Source: an uncultured Schlesneria sp. (GTDB lineage Bacteria > Planctomycetota > Planctomycetia > Planctomycetales > Planctomycetaceae). Taken from it: 64,000 nt of DNA. A model generated the notes under the pieces. That model made no database searches. It was given only the letters and a program-made list of their open reading frames with translations, and was not told the DNA's origin. The DNA lies in NCBI GenBank assembly GCA_903858935.1, contig CAIOKO010000010.1:1-64000 (forward strand). Direction: 5' to 3'. Numbering within the stretch: position 1 is the first letter of the stretch; every line of letters begins with the position of its first letter. Below are positions 51,963 through 62,314 of this stretch, piece after piece. The position numbers and the translations under genes are program-made.

Positions 51963-52250
51963 TTCCTTTTCAATCGGCTCGATCCGACCTATCGACACTA
52001 ACGCGAACTCGCACTTACGTTCAAGCGTGGCACGGTTCGTCACCATTCTTCGTTGGACACGTGTTGACACGATTCGGCAATTTCTGCCATACATCGCGTT
52101 GAAATAAGGCTCAGGAAGCAGCCTTGTCTTACGGCGGGCAGGTAGTCAGACCAGTAATTACAGCGTCACTTCGGACCTATCGATTTCGCGCTTCATCTGC
52201 TGCTGGCCCACCTCGGCGAATTGTTTTTGCGAAAATGCAGGGATGCAATT

Positions 52251-55200
52251 ATGGGTTGGCGAATTATTCTTGTCTGGGCAATGTTTGTTGGACTATGGTC
52301 CCAGGCAACATTTGCCCAGCAAAACTCGAAACCAGATGGGCTGACGATTGCCGCTTTACAAAAGCGAATCAAGATCGTCGAAGCGGACCAGGAACTAACT
52401 GGCGGTCTTCGAGACAAGGTCTTGCAATATTTGCGCGATGCGATCGAAAGACTCGAAATTGCCCAGGAACAGTCAGAAAAAGCTGAACGATTCGAAAAGA
52501 GGTTGTCGCAGGTACCAAGCACTTTGCAGGCGACAGAACGTCGATTGGAGTTATCGCCAAAGGCAGCGGACCCGTCGATTGCGTTAGTGGAGGATGTAAA
52601 TGAACTTGAGCGGATGGTGGAAACACGAACCAGACAGCTCGACGAACCAGAGGATGGTCTTCGAAAACACATTGAGATATTCGAAACAGAAGCAGCGATG
52701 TGGAGAATTCGACCCGAAGAATTGGTAAATGAGCTTGCCGAAGTGGATGATCGGCTTCGCGATATTGATGACGAACTGGACGGACTTGCGACCTCGGGCG
52801 AACCTCGTGAGCTACTTCAATCACATCAGGTATTCCTCTTGTCCCGGCGTCAGCGGGCCCAATCCGAAAGGCGGGCTCTTCAGGCCGAGGCGGCCTGGTT
52901 CCAGTCCGCGGCTGCCGCCGATCTTGTGCAGGTGCAAAGAGAACTCGCGTCCCGGGAACTCGCGGTGAAAATTGCTGAACTCGATCTATTGCAGATCGAG
53001 CTTGGCAAACGAAGGGGCAACGAAGCTGATCAACGAGTCCGTCAGGCAGAATCTGTCGTGGTTCAAACCAGCTCTGAATTCAAATCATTGGCGCAAAGAA
53101 ATCTTGAACTGGCGAAGGAACGACGGGATATCACGATTAAGCTTCAGCAACTCGAGCAGCGTCACGAAGCAACAACAACCTCGCTGATGGAGTTGGAAAA
53201 GGAGTTCGAACGGACGCAGGCCATGGTTAAAGACATTGGTTTGACCGACTCGATCGGCCTTTTGCTGCGACAACAGCGTGCAAAACTCTTAAACCCGCGC
53301 GGGATGAGATCCAATCTGCTGCATCGAAACGATATTGTTCGGGAAGTTCGAATGCGGTTGTTCGAATTGGATGCCGATCGTTTATCTCTGGTTGACCTGG
53401 ATGCTGCGTCAGTGAAATACGCTGCCGATCTGGAAGCGTCCAATTTTCGAAAATCGAATTCAGCCGGCCTGAAGTCACTGCTGACAGATCGTCGTCAACT
53501 CGTCAAAGGACTCGACACTGACTACACGAAGTACTTTCAGCACCTTGTGGACATGGATAATGTCGAGCGACGGCTGTTAGATTTAACTTCGAAATACGCC
53601 GACTATGTCGATGAGCGAGTCCTGTGGATTCGAACGGGGCAATCGTTTGGACGCGAACAATTCGAAAGGATGAGGTCATCCATCGGATGGATTACTGATC
53701 GACCGTCGTTACGAGCGGTCGTCGATGCCTGCAGAATGAACGCGGCCAGGCTTCCAATCTCATGGGCATTCGCTGTAGGAATGATCGTTATCTGGTTTTG
53801 TTGTCGCCCGTTATTAAAGTCGTTCGTTCAACGTCGTGGGGTTATTGCGGCGGCAATCACTTGTCGAGATTTATCACCGACGCTGCAGGCGACCCTGTTG
53901 ACGGTTGTCATCGCCAGTGGCTGGCCTCTGTTCGTTTGGTTTCTGGGATGGCGAATTGACCATAGTGCGTCGACAGTACCCTTCGTTCACGCCGTCGCAG
54001 CGGGGTTGTTGCGAGCTGCGACGTTTGCGTTTCCGCTCGAAGTCTTGCGAGTTGCCTGCATGCGAGGGGGCTTGGCGGAACAACACTTCGACTGGCCAGA
54101 ACGATCAATCGTCGGTTGGCGAAGAAACTTAGGGTGGTTTCTTCCTTTTGGACTATCGCTGATCGGGTTGATTGGACTGACTGAAGGAACCGGTGACGAA
54201 CATCGGCTTGATTCATTTGGCCGATTCGTGTTCCTGTTGTTTGCCGCCTTGGCCGCTGTTTTTTGCCAGCTGACGGTACGCCGCGGAATTACTCCGTTAA
54301 AACAGGAAGAGGCGAATATCGAGTCGTCTGATGAGTCAGACGTGTGGTCAGATCGATTCTGGCGGTTTGCTCCAATGTTGGCTGTGGGAATCTCGATCGG
54401 ACTATTTGCCTTGGGTTGGTCAGGATTCTTTTACACCGCGTTACAACTGACGTGGAGACTGCAGAGGACCGCCTGGCTGCTGGTTGGTTTGTTAATTTCA
54501 CGAGCTGTTATTCGTCGGTGGATCGCACTCGAACGACGACGGATGGCTGTACTTCAAGACGCTGAATTACAATCGATAACCGATGCCGAACGTGCACCAG
54601 GAAACGCCGAGCGTAATCCATTTCTGTTTCCTCGCTGGAAGTGGCCAGACTTCCGGTTGAATCTCACACAAATTGTGTCACAAATGCGCAGCCTTCTTGA
54701 TACGGGGCTGATTGCGATTGCCGTGGCAGGTTTGTGGTTCGTCTGGGCTGACGTTACGCCGGCACTGAATATTCTGGATCGATTCACCCTGTGGAATACC
54801 GCCGTTGAGCAAGTCGTGTATTCAGAAGATGCCGAACACGTTGGCAAAACCGTCACCCGTCAGATACCCGTAACGGCTGCGAATCTTGGGTTAGCCGTTC
54901 TAATCGGCGCAATTTCTGTGATTGCCAGTCGCAATATTCCCGGGCTTGTCGAAGTCATTCTGCTGGAGCATCTCGCTGTTGACGCGGGAGCTCGATTCGC
55001 CGCCACCTGTCTTGTACGGTATGCCATCTTCGTTGCGGGAGCCTTTTGCGCTTTCGCACAAATTCGAATTGGTTGGAGCAATGTTCAGTGGCTCGTCGCT
55101 GCAGCATCTGTTGGACTTGGATTCGGTTTACAAGAGATCTTTGCCAACTTCGTTTCAGGAATCATCTTGCTTTTCGAACGCCCGATGCGCGTTGGCGATG

Positions 55201-55742
55201 TCATCACCGTCGGAGATACGACAGGAACCGTCTCACGAATTCGATTTCGAGCGACGACAATTGTTGACGGGGATCGAAAGGAATTGATCGTTCCTAACAA
55301 AGAATTCATTACGGGCAAGCTGCTGAACTGGACACTCAGCGATCAGGTCAATCGTTTTGCAGTCAAAGTGATTGTCAGTAGTCACAACGATCCGCACCGC
55401 GTGCGCCGGATACTGACGGAAATTGCCAGTCATCACTCAAATGTGCTGAAAGAACCTGCACCCGTCGTCTCGTTGGAAGAGATTAATGGTGGATTGACGT
55501 TTGTACTTCGAGCATTCCTGCCGACGCTGGATGGGCGTACGGACGCAATCAATGACCTTTACTCCCTCATTCACAAGCGATTTGCCCACGAAGGAATCGA
55601 GATGCCCCGGGCTTCTCAAGACGTGTTTATTCACACAGACATCCGCGATGCTCATCCGTCATCACCGCCACCACCTCATTCGTTTGGTATCAATCTTGAT
55701 CGCCATCCCGTTCCGACAGCTTCCAAGGAGGGCTCAGCGTGA
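52251..55742 (+). CDS. MscS-family mechanosensitive channel with long periplasmic region (MscK-like)
   Basis: A 1163-residue membrane protein. A signal peptide ([19 protein letters not shown]) is followed by about 470 residues of coiled coil in the periplasm, rich in Glu/Arg/Leu heptads. About eight to ten transmembrane helices follow, and the MscS core begins near [35 protein letters not shown]. The pore-lining Gly/Ala helix and the beta domain ([24 protein letters not shown]) are intact. It should relieve osmotic downshock. The stop overlaps the ruvA start in GTGA, so translation of the two is coupled. ATG 52251 is favoured over 52221 by the signal peptide. Confidence 0.92.
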   Translation: MGWRIILVWAMFVGLWSQATFAQQNSKPDGLTIAALQKRIKIVEADQELTGGLRDKVLQYLRDAIERLEIAQEQSEKAERFEKRLSQVPSTLQATERRLELSPKAADPSIALVEDVNELERMVETRTRQLDEPEDGLRKHIEIFETEAAMWRIRPEELVNELAEVDDRLRDIDDELDGLATSGEPRELLQSHQVFLLSRRQRAQSERRALQAEAAWFQSAAAADLVQVQRELASRELAVKIAELDLLQIELGKRRGNEADQRVRQAESVVVQTSSEFKSLAQRNLELAKERRDITIKLQQLEQRHEATTTSLMELEKEFERTQAMVKDIGLTDSIGLLLRQQRAKLLNPRGMRSNLLHRNDIVREVRMRLFELDADRLSLVDLDAASVKYAADLEASNFRKSNSAGLKSLLTDRRQLVKGLDTDYTKYFQHLVDMDNVERRLLDLTSKYADYVDERVLWIRTGQSFGREQFERMRSSIGWITDRPSLRAVVDACRMNAARLPISWAFAVGMIVIWFCCRPLLKSFVQRRGVIAAAITCRDLSPTLQATLLTVVIASGWPLFVWFLGWRIDHSASTVPFVHAVAAGLLRAATFAFPLEVLRVACMRGGLAEQHFDWPERSIVGWRRNLGWFLPFGLSLIGLIGLTEGTGDEHRLDSFGRFVFLLFAALAAVFCQLTVRRGITPLKQEEANIESSDESDVWSDRFWRFAPMLAVGISIGLFALGWSGFFYTALQLTWRLQRTAWLLVGLLISRAVIRRWIALERRRMAVLQDAELQSITDAERAPGNAERNPFLFPRWKWPDFRLNLTQIVSQMRSLLDTGLIAIAVAGLWFVWADVTPALNILDRFTLWNTAVEQVVYSEDAEHVGKTVTRQIPVTAANLGLAVLIGAISVIASRNIPGLVEVILLEHLAVDAGARFAATCLVRYAIFVAGAFCAFAQIRIGWSNVQWLVAAASVGLGFGLQEIFANFVSGIILLFERPMRVGDVITVGDTTGTVSRIRFRATTIVDGDRKELIVPNKEFITGKLLNWTLSDQVNRFAVKVIVSSHNDPHRVRRILTEIASHHSNVLKEPAPVVSLEEINGGLTFVLRAFLPTLDGRTDAINDLYSLIHKRFAHEGIEMPRASQDVFIHTDIRDAHPSSPPPPHSFGINLDRHPVPTASKEGSA

Positions 55743-56362
55743 TTACACGGATTACTGGCAAACTGGTTCGATTGGGCGAAGCAGAAGCCCGTGTTGATAT
55801 CGGCGCATTTGAGTACGAAATATTTGTTCCAGAATTTGTCAGAAGGCAACTGCAAGCCTCGCTCGGTGAAATCATCAGCTTGAAAACAATCCAGTATATT
55901 GAAGGAAACCCTCAACAGGGCCGACTGACGCCACGACTGGTAGGATTTCTGAGCGAGGCAGAACTGGAGTTCTTCGAACTGGTTTGTTCGGTTGACGGAA
56001 TGGGCGTGAAAAAGACGCTGCGGTCGATGGTGCGACCCGTTCGAGAAGTTGCCGAAGCCATCGAAGAGCAGAACGTGAAAGAATTGAGTCTGCTTCCCGG
56101 AATCGGCCCGGCCATGAGCGAACGAATCGTCGCCAAACTGCGTCGCCGAATGGCTAAATTTGCACTCATGGTCGCCAAAGAGTTTCCCGAAGCCAAAATC
56201 GCTGAAAAAGGTGTCCTCGGTGAGGCACTTGAAGCACTGATCAGCCTTGGATTCAACTCCGTCGAGGCTCGCGAAAAGATCGACGCGGTCTCAACAGGCA
56301 AGACCAAATTCAAATCGGTCGAAGATGTGATTCTGGCAATTTATCAGCAGGAAAAAAGCTGA
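55739..56362 (+). CDS. ruvA: Holliday junction branch-migration protein RuvA
   Basis: Binds Holliday junctions and loads the RuvB helicase. It has 207 residues from a GTG overlapping the upstream stop. The N-terminal OB domain ([21 protein letters not shown]), the helix-hairpin-helix region ([15 protein letters not shown] and [19 protein letters not shown]), and the C-terminal UBA-like domain III ([20 protein letters not shown]) are all present. The HhH sequence has the usual G-x-G motifs. ruvB and ruvC are not in the window. Confidence 0.9.
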   Translation: MITRITGKLVRLGEAEARVDIGAFEYEIFVPEFVRRQLQASLGEIISLKTIQYIEGNPQQGRLTPRLVGFLSEAELEFFELVCSVDGMGVKKTLRSMVRPVREVAEAIEEQNVKELSLLPGIGPAMSERIVAKLRRRMAKFALMVAKEFPEAKIAEKGVLGEALEALISLGFNSVEAREKIDAVSTGKTKFKSVEDVILAIYQQEKS

Positions 56363-56441
56363 CAGCGGCTGTTGATCGACGCAAGAACTCTCCGAGCGTA
56401 AGATATCCGCAAGTGTTTGGGGATGTCGGCGATCTGAATTG

Positions 56442-57677
56442 ATGGGCCGTAGTTTGCGTCCCTGTATTCAGACCGGAGAAGCGATCTTGTCGACAGCAAA
56501 GACATCTTTACCTGGTGGATTTAAACTCCGGCAATCGTGGCGGATGGTTGGCAGTGCGGCTCCGGTCTTTCCAGGATTCGAAGTCGATATTTGTGATCGA
56601 GTTTCGGACGATGAAAAACCGGATGCCGTTTGGCATCGCGAGCGAGCCCGTGAAATGATTCACGCGCACCCCGAAATCAAGCAACTTTTTGGAAACTATC
56701 CACTGACGGCATTCTGGTGTTTTGCCGTCGCCGGAACACAGCTTGGTATCGCAGCAGCAATGAGTCATTTCCCCTGGTGGGTTACGATACTGACCGCATA
56801 CGTTTTCGGGGCACCAATCAATATTGCCTTATTTCAGCTTTCACATGAGTGCGACCATCTGATGGTCTTCAAGTCGAAATTCTGGAACCGATATCTTTTT
56901 ACATTGACTTCGATCCCCATGTTTTTGACGGCACACCATACATGGTGGACTGAACATATTGTGCATCACAATGACATGAGCGCCACCAAAGATTTTATCA
57001 CGCGGCGACGTTCGTATTTTCTCGTAACGCGATCAACGTCCCCATTGTTCGTTCCGTATTCACTCTTCATGGTCGTCATGCAGGTCTTGAGAAGTGCTTT
57101 GGGATTATTGCTGTACTTCGCGACGTCACTACTTCGGGGCCGACTGGAACCGACTCGATTCACTCTGTCAGTCCTGGCTGACGAGCATCTTGTGTCGGGA
57201 TATGAAAAGGATCGAATCACCAAGTGGGCGGTCACCTACCCGATTTTCGCGTTTTTGGTTTATGGGCTTCTATTCATGTATGGTGGTTGGCTGCCTTTGC
57301 TGTATCTGTTGCTCAGTCAGGTTTTTTTTACCGGTTACTTGCATCCCTACTGCCTTGGATGGGTGCTTGGAATCTCCCATTTTCATGGCAGAAAAAACTA
57401 TCAACCGACCGCATCACATTACGGGCAACTGATCAATCTGACGTCATTCAATGCCGGCTTGCACGTCGAGCATCATGACATTGCAGGGATTCCCTGGTTC
57501 CGTCTTTGGAAATTGCGGGAACTTGCACCCGAGTTTTTTAATGATTTGGAACCGATCCGATCATACACTGGGTTGGGCTGGCAGTTTGTTTTTGCCGACC
57601 CGGAGACTTTTGAAGATAAGTTCAACACCGAGACACACCGCAATCTACAACGGTTCGGCGACCAGCAAAGCACTTGA
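56442..57677 (+). CDS. Fatty-acid desaturase resembling sphingolipid Delta4-desaturase
   Basis: A 411-residue membrane di-iron desaturase/hydroxylase. Three histidine boxes are present: HECDH (H135-H139), HIVHH (H172-H176) and HVEHH (H341-H345). Beyond the boxes it shares the layout of dihydroceramide desaturases: the Lipid_DES-like N-terminal segment RAREMIHAHPEIKQLFG, YVFGAPINIALFQLSHE, FWNRYLFTL, GYLHPYCLGWVLGISH, and YGQLINLTSFNAGLHVEHHD followed by a C-terminal FFNDLEPIRSYTGLGW. The substrate is inferred only by similarity; carotenoid or fatty acyl substrates remain possible. The start is uncertain, with no good ribosome-binding site. Confidence 0.82.
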   Translation: MGRSLRPCIQTGEAILSTAKTSLPGGFKLRQSWRMVGSAAPVFPGFEVDICDRVSDDEKPDAVWHRERAREMIHAHPEIKQLFGNYPLTAFWCFAVAGTQLGIAAAMSHFPWWVTILTAYVFGAPINIALFQLSHECDHLMVFKSKFWNRYLFTLTSIPMFLTAHHTWWTEHIVHHNDMSATKDFITRRRSYFLVTRSTSPLFVPYSLFMVVMQVLRSALGLLLYFATSLLRGRLEPTRFTLSVLADEHLVSGYEKDRITKWAVTYPIFAFLVYGLLFMYGGWLPLLYLLLSQVFFTGYLHPYCLGWVLGISHFHGRKNYQPTASHYGQLINLTSFNAGLHVEHHDIAGIPWFRLWKLRELAPEFFNDLEPIRSYTGLGWQFVFADPETFEDKFNTETHRNLQRFGDQQST

Positions 57678-57803
57678 TTCGCCTCGAAATGCGGGACAAA
57701 CCCGCTGCGATTCGACATCTTGAGACTGCTGGGTTACATTTTGTCTCGCTGGATCGTTGTCAGCGAATCAAACAGACCTTTTGTCCCACGACCGAGACGA
57801 CAG

Positions 57804-58193
57804 ATGATCGATGTAAATGGACCCGATTTCTCGAAATCCGAGCTGATACCGGTAATTGCTCAGGATGAAGCGACGGGTGATGTGCTGATGCTTGCGTACA
57901 TGAACGCCGAAGCATTCGATGAAACCCTCAAGACCAAGCGTGTTTGCTACTACAGCCGCAGCCGAAAAAAGCTTTGGCGAAAAGGGGAAGAAAGCGGTAA
58001 CGTTCAGGAACTGAAGTCGATTTTCTATGATTGCGATGCTGACACTCTTCTGGTGAAAGTGAACCAGATTGGTGGTGCTGCGTGTCATGCAGGATATCGA
58101 AGCTGCTTCTTTCGCCAGATCGACCCCCAAACCCATTCCGTTTCCGTTGTTGGCGAACGAGTTTTTGACCCAGAAACTGTCTACAAGAAATAA
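57804..58193 (+). CDS. hisI: Phosphoribosyl-AMP cyclohydrolase
   Basis: Opens the adenine ring of phosphoribosyl-AMP, step three of histidine synthesis. The ATG at 57804 gives 129 residues, the size of a stand-alone HisI without the HisE domain. Signatures are [31 protein letters not shown], the metal-binding [11 protein letters not shown] and the C-terminal [12 protein letters not shown]. Ten bases separate its stop from the hisG start, so the two form an operon. Confidence 0.95.
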   Translation: MIDVNGPDFSKSELIPVIAQDEATGDVLMLAYMNAEAFDETLKTKRVCYYSRSRKKLWRKGEESGNVQELKSIFYDCDADTLLVKVNQIGGAACHAGYRSCFFRQIDPQTHSVSVVGERVFDPETVYKK

Positions 58194-58203
58194 CGAATCT
58201 CAC

Positions 58204-59082
58204 ATGTCCGAAAAGCTGATCAAACTTGGTATTCCTGCCGGTAGCCTTCAAGAAGCAACGGCTGAACTTTTTAAAAAAGCGGGCTACACGATCAAGTTTT
58301 CGTCCCGATCGTACTACCCCGAAATCGATGATGTTGAAATCGAGTGCATGTTGATTCGCGCTCAAGAAATGGCACGGTACGTCGAACAGGGGGTGCTCGA
58401 TGCTGGAATCACCGGGCATGATTGGATTTTAGAAAATAACTCCCAGGTGCACGAAGTCTGCGAATTAATGTTTTCGAAGGTCAGCCGCCGACCGGTACGC
58501 TGGGTGCTTTGTGTTCCTAACGATTCTCCTGTCAAAACGGTCAAAGACCTGGAAGGAAAACGGATTGCCACAGAAGTCGTTGGATTGACGAAACGCTATC
58601 TCGAAAAGAACGGAGTCACCGCTCTCGTCGAGTTTTCCTGGGGGGCAACCGAAGTAAAACCTCCGAAACTGGCGGACGCGATCGTCGAAGTCACCGAGAC
58701 TGGCAGTTCACTCAAGGCCAACAATCTACGAATCGTCGAAGAAGTGTTGCAAAGCACGACTCGATTTATTGCCAATAAGACGGCATGGAGCGACCCCTGG
58801 AAGCGAGACAAACTTTCAAACATCTCGTTGATGTTACAAAGCTGTCTCGCAGCAGAAGGAAAAGTCGGGCTGATGATGAACGTCAGGCGTGCTGATCTGG
58901 CGGCAATCATTCGCGAATTGCCGGCCCTTCAAAAGCCGACCGTCGCTTCGCTTTCGGATCCTGATTGGGTCGACGTCAACACAATTGTTGACGAATCATT
59001 TGTACGAATGGTTGTTCCACGGCTCAAAGCCGCGGGAGCCAAGGGGATTGTCGAATATCCGATCAACAAGATCATCGACTGA
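58204..59082 (+). CDS. hisG: ATP phosphoribosyltransferase, long form
   Basis: Joins ATP and PRPP, the first and regulated step of histidine synthesis. It has 292 residues from the ATG at 58204. The catalytic lobes show [47 protein letters not shown] and the PRPP loop [19 protein letters not shown]. The C-terminal HisG_C regulatory domain ([22 protein letters not shown]...[12 protein letters not shown]) means it does not need HisZ and should be feedback-inhibited by histidine (family knowledge). Confidence 0.95.
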   Translation: MSEKLIKLGIPAGSLQEATAELFKKAGYTIKFSSRSYYPEIDDVEIECMLIRAQEMARYVEQGVLDAGITGHDWILENNSQVHEVCELMFSKVSRRPVRWVLCVPNDSPVKTVKDLEGKRIATEVVGLTKRYLEKNGVTALVEFSWGATEVKPPKLADAIVEVTETGSSLKANNLRIVEEVLQSTTRFIANKTAWSDPWKRDKLSNISLMLQSCLAAEGKVGLMMNVRRADLAAIIRELPALQKPTVASLSDPDWVDVNTIVDESFVRMVVPRLKAAGAKGIVEYPINKIID

Positions 59083-59125
59083 CTGAAGATTGTTCTCTGT
59101 CACTTCGATGAGGAGCTTGTAGCAA

Positions 59126-59983
59126 ATGTCGAATGAATCCCCGTTGAAAACTCCAACCCCAGGCGGATTGAATCTTCCGCCGTGGTTGATCCTGGTTGCA
59201 ATCGTTGCGATTCTCGGGTTCAGTTGGTGGCAGAATAACCAGGCGCAAACGAAGTCCATAAACGACGATCCACTTTCGTCGTCATACACTCACGAAGATC
59301 ACTACGATCGTGCTGAAATCCTCGATCCGGCGGATTCTGATGTCATCGCTGGTCACAACGCAATTGAAAATCTGCGTACAAGCGAAGTGATTGATGGGGA
59401 TCTTCCATCCCCACCAGAACCGGGCGCCGGAATTAAATTGAGTGACCCCAAGTCATCAGTTGATATCCCATCGATTCGTGCGCCAAATGAAAATCGATTG
59501 AATGATTCAAGGACAAACCCGGCTTCTCCCTCTGACCGAACGCGATCATCGGGTCCACTTTCGAGCATGCGCTCGAACCCTTCCAGGGGAAATCAAACCG
59601 ATCCTGCGAAGCCAACGGTTTCTGACCGACAGCGGCCGATGGAAAAATCAGAGACTTCTGAGAAGTCCGACGCGTCCACCTTTCAGGTAAAGAATCAGAC
59701 CATTCGCGATCTGGACGGTCGAGTCGTCTACAAAGGGACGATTGATCTCAAGCCGACACTTGATCGGATCGCTCGTGGTGAAGCAAACCGGCATCGCAAT
59801 GACGGCGCAACATTCGAGAATCGCGAAAACCGGTTACCGCGAAAACCGGCGGGGTACTATAAGGAATATGTGAATCCCACGCCTGGCGAATATGGCCCTG
59901 GCCCGCAACGAATCATCATTGGAAAAAAGGATGAGGTCTGGTACACACCTGACCATTACAAAACTTTTAAACAGATTAAATGA
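59126..59983 (+). CDS. Membrane-anchored barnase/RNase Sa-type ribonuclease
   Basis: A 285-residue protein. A single transmembrane segment (residues about 17-34, PPWLILVAIVAILGFSWW) is followed by a disordered Ser/Pro/Asp/Arg linker (about 40-195). The last 81 residues match microbial guanyl ribonucleases. DGATFENRENRLP, GYYKEYVNPTPG and YTPDHYKTFKQI align with RNase Sa. The catalytic base Glu247 (YKEY), Arg262 (QRI) and the acid His277 (PDHY) are present; the second active-site arginine of RNase Sa is replaced by Pro. No barstar-like inhibitor gene is adjacent. Topology is not certain, but the domain probably faces outward. It lies 43 bases after hisG. Confidence 0.85.
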   Translation: MSNESPLKTPTPGGLNLPPWLILVAIVAILGFSWWQNNQAQTKSINDDPLSSSYTHEDHYDRAEILDPADSDVIAGHNAIENLRTSEVIDGDLPSPPEPGAGIKLSDPKSSVDIPSIRAPNENRLNDSRTNPASPSDRTRSSGPLSSMRSNPSRGNQTDPAKPTVSDRQRPMEKSETSEKSDASTFQVKNQTIRDLDGRVVYKGTIDLKPTLDRIARGEANRHRNDGATFENRENRLPRKPAGYYKEYVNPTPGEYGPGPQRIIIGKKDEVWYTPDHYKTFKQIK

Positions 59984-59988
59984 CTACG

Positions 59989-61752
59989 TCAGTATCCGAC
60001 GGCGGCTCCGTCTTTCCGAGGATCTGACGCACCTTGCAAAACACCTTGGTCCCAGTCGATCCAGATTCCCTGGTATCCGCCGAATCCACCCGGATCGGTA
60101 GCAACTTTGTGACCAAGCGACTTTAACTGCTCGCGAATCTCACTGGTGAACCCACTTTCCAGGAACACAGTTCCCCCATCTGGTGCGGCAGCAGTACCCG
60201 TCGGTGTTGGACTCCCCCCATGACGAATTCGAGCCGCATCGCCCGCCGCCTGGATATTCATCCCGAAGTCAATCAGGTTGATCAAGACGCCGACATGCCC
60301 TTGCGCCTGCATATCGCCACCCATCACGCCAAAACTAAAACAGGGCCGGCCGTTCTTTGTGACCATGGCCGGAATGATCGTGTGGAAAGGTCGCTTTCCT
60401 GGCTCCAGTCGATTCAAATGATCGTCCGTCAACGCGAACAATTGTCCCCGATTCTGTAAGGCAAACCCGACATTTCCCGGGACAACGTGCGAGCCGAATC
60501 CGTGGTAAAGACTCTGAATCAGCGAGCAACAATTTCGATCTTTATCAATCACAGTCAGATAGACTGTGTCAACTCGTTCCAGCTTGGGATCACCGGATGG
60601 GACGTTGATTGCAGCACGGCCCCGGTTGATCAAGATTCTCCTTCGATCAGCATATTCCTTGGAAATCAGCTCGGCCGTCGGCAGTTTGGCGAACGCCGGA
60701 TCGGCGTAGAATCGGGCCCGGTCTGCGAATGCCAGCTTTTTCGCTTCGATGAACAAATGGACGTACTCGGCGCTCTTCGGCCCCAGCGACTTCAGATCGA
60801 ACGGTTCCAACAGATTCAACATTTGAAGCGCTGCAATCCCTTGCCCGTTGGGAGGCAACTCCCACACGGAATAGCCACGGTACGTGGTTGAAACGGGGTC
60901 GACCCATTCGCTGGTATGGGCAGCCAGGTCCGCTGCAGTTAAATATCCTCCATTTGCACGGCTGAATCGATCGATTTCTTCGGCGATTGATCCTCGATAA
61001 AACGCGTCGCGTCCCTGGTTTGCAATCAGACGATAGCTGGCGGCCAATTCGGGTAGCCGAATGACCTCACCAATTTTTGGCGGTTGTCCGCCGGGCAAAT
61101 AGACCCGTGCTGAATCGGGCCATTTAGATAATTCCTTCTGGGCACTCCTCCAGCTTGAGGCAATCAATTCCGAGACGGGATAGCCCTCATCCGCCGTGAT
61201 AATCGACGGCTTCAACAACTCCGCCAGCGGTCGAGTTCCGAATCGCTTGTGTAGCTCATGCCATCCATCAACACAACCCGGGACGGACCATGGTAATGGA
61301 CCAGCCGTCGGTATTTCCGTCAACTTTTTTTCGTGGAAAACATCTCGTGTGAGAGTCGCGGGACTGCGTCCCGAGGCGTTCAATCCATAAAGTCGCTGGG
61401 TTTTTGCATCCCAGACGATTGCGAACAGATCTCCGCCGATACCGCAACTCATCGGTTCGACAACACCTAACATGGCGTTCGTGGCAATTGCAGCATCGAT
61501 CGCATTTCCACCATTACGCAAAACATCCAGTCCGGCTTGAGCCGCAGCAGGATGACTGGTCGCGACAATTCCATTTCGTGCCAAAACCATCGAACGACTT
61601 TGTGCTGCCATTCCCGATGGTCGATCGTACTCGGCTGCTGATCCGGTCAACATGAGCAAACCTCCCGCGTGAAAAAGGGCCATGGCGCATCTGGCAATGA
61701 CGCCCCCTCGAAAACGTCGAACCCAATTGAATACGATCTGATTGGTTTTCAT
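59989..61752 (-). CDS. ggt: Gamma-glutamyltransferase
   Basis: An exported Ntn-hydrolase that cleaves gamma-glutamyl bonds such as that of glutathione. From the ATG at 61752 it has 587 residues with an N-terminal signal/anchor (ARCAMALFHAGGLLMLTGSA). The large subunit starts VATSHPAAAQAGLDVLRNGGNAIDAAIA and has EPMSCGIGGDLFAIV; autocleavage would occur before the Thr in RVDTVYLTVIDKD. The small-subunit segments GFALQNRG, MVTKNGRPCFSFGVMGGDMQAQGHVGVLINL and the C-terminal AASDPRKDGAAVGY are typical. Adjacent genes are unrelated. Whether it acts on glutathione or other gamma-glutamyl compounds is not shown. Confidence 0.94.
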   Translation of the reverse strand: MKTNQIVFNWVRRFRGGVIARCAMALFHAGGLLMLTGSAAEYDRPSGMAAQSRSMVLARNGIVATSHPAAAQAGLDVLRNGGNAIDAAIATNAMLGVVEPMSCGIGGDLFAIVWDAKTQRLYGLNASGRSPATLTRDVFHEKKLTEIPTAGPLPWSVPGCVDGWHELHKRFGTRPLAELLKPSIITADEGYPVSELIASSWRSAQKELSKWPDSARVYLPGGQPPKIGEVIRLPELAASYRLIANQGRDAFYRGSIAEEIDRFSRANGGYLTAADLAAHTSEWVDPVSTTYRGYSVWELPPNGQGIAALQMLNLLEPFDLKSLGPKSAEYVHLFIEAKKLAFADRARFYADPAFAKLPTAELISKEYADRRRILINRGRAAINVPSGDPKLERVDTVYLTVIDKDRNCCSLIQSLYHGFGSHVVPGNVGFALQNRGQLFALTDDHLNRLEPGKRPFHTIIPAMVTKNGRPCFSFGVMGGDMQAQGHVGVLINLIDFGMNIQAAGDAARIRHGGSPTPTGTAAAPDGGTVFLESGFTSEIREQLKSLGHKVATDPGGFGGYQGIWIDWDQGVLQGASDPRKDGAAVGY

Positions 61753-62314
61753 AAGGTTCGACCTGGCGGAAAAAAGATGATGAACGAGAAGCAAATATGC
61801 CCGGCGAAATTTGACATGAGAATCTTTTACCGATGGCCAATGTTTTTCGCGAGTCCTTTCAGAATTCAAAATCGCACACATCCAGGTAACCGTTAACGTG
61901 CCGGGGTCTGGCGCATTTTCATGGCGAAAAACGGCGAGACCGTATGTATAAGTGACGTCGGATTCGTCGCTGTCCCATGAAAATGGGTCTGTCCCCTGAA
62001 TTGCCCATGAATGATTCCCTCATCAGGTAAGTCTCGTTTGTGCTTATTAATCCTGAATTGGTGGCGACAGGTTGATCTCATTCAACGTTCGGCAAATTCA
62101 GCCGCGTGCTTCTTGAGACTTCGTTGATGTGACTTGTCCGGATTTGCCGATAATTCCTTTGCGGCATGCAATTCGGACGAGACCCATGTGTCTGCCAGCA
62201 TTTATTCGGATTTTGATTAAAGGTCATTTACCAGGTCGCCATTCGTGAATATCAACTTCAGGATCGGCTGACAGGGCCTGTTAATGACGGCTCAAGGAAG
62301 AGAAAGAATCAGCT
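61753..62314. other. Intergenic region between ggt and the AAA ATPase gene
   Basis: No gene. A small hairpin CCCAT-GAAA-ATGGG with a GAAA tetraloop is at 61974-61987, followed by TCTGTCCCCTGAATTG, a string that resembles repeats seen near REP-associated transposases in other bacteria. Both divergent promoters should lie here. Confidence 0.4.
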
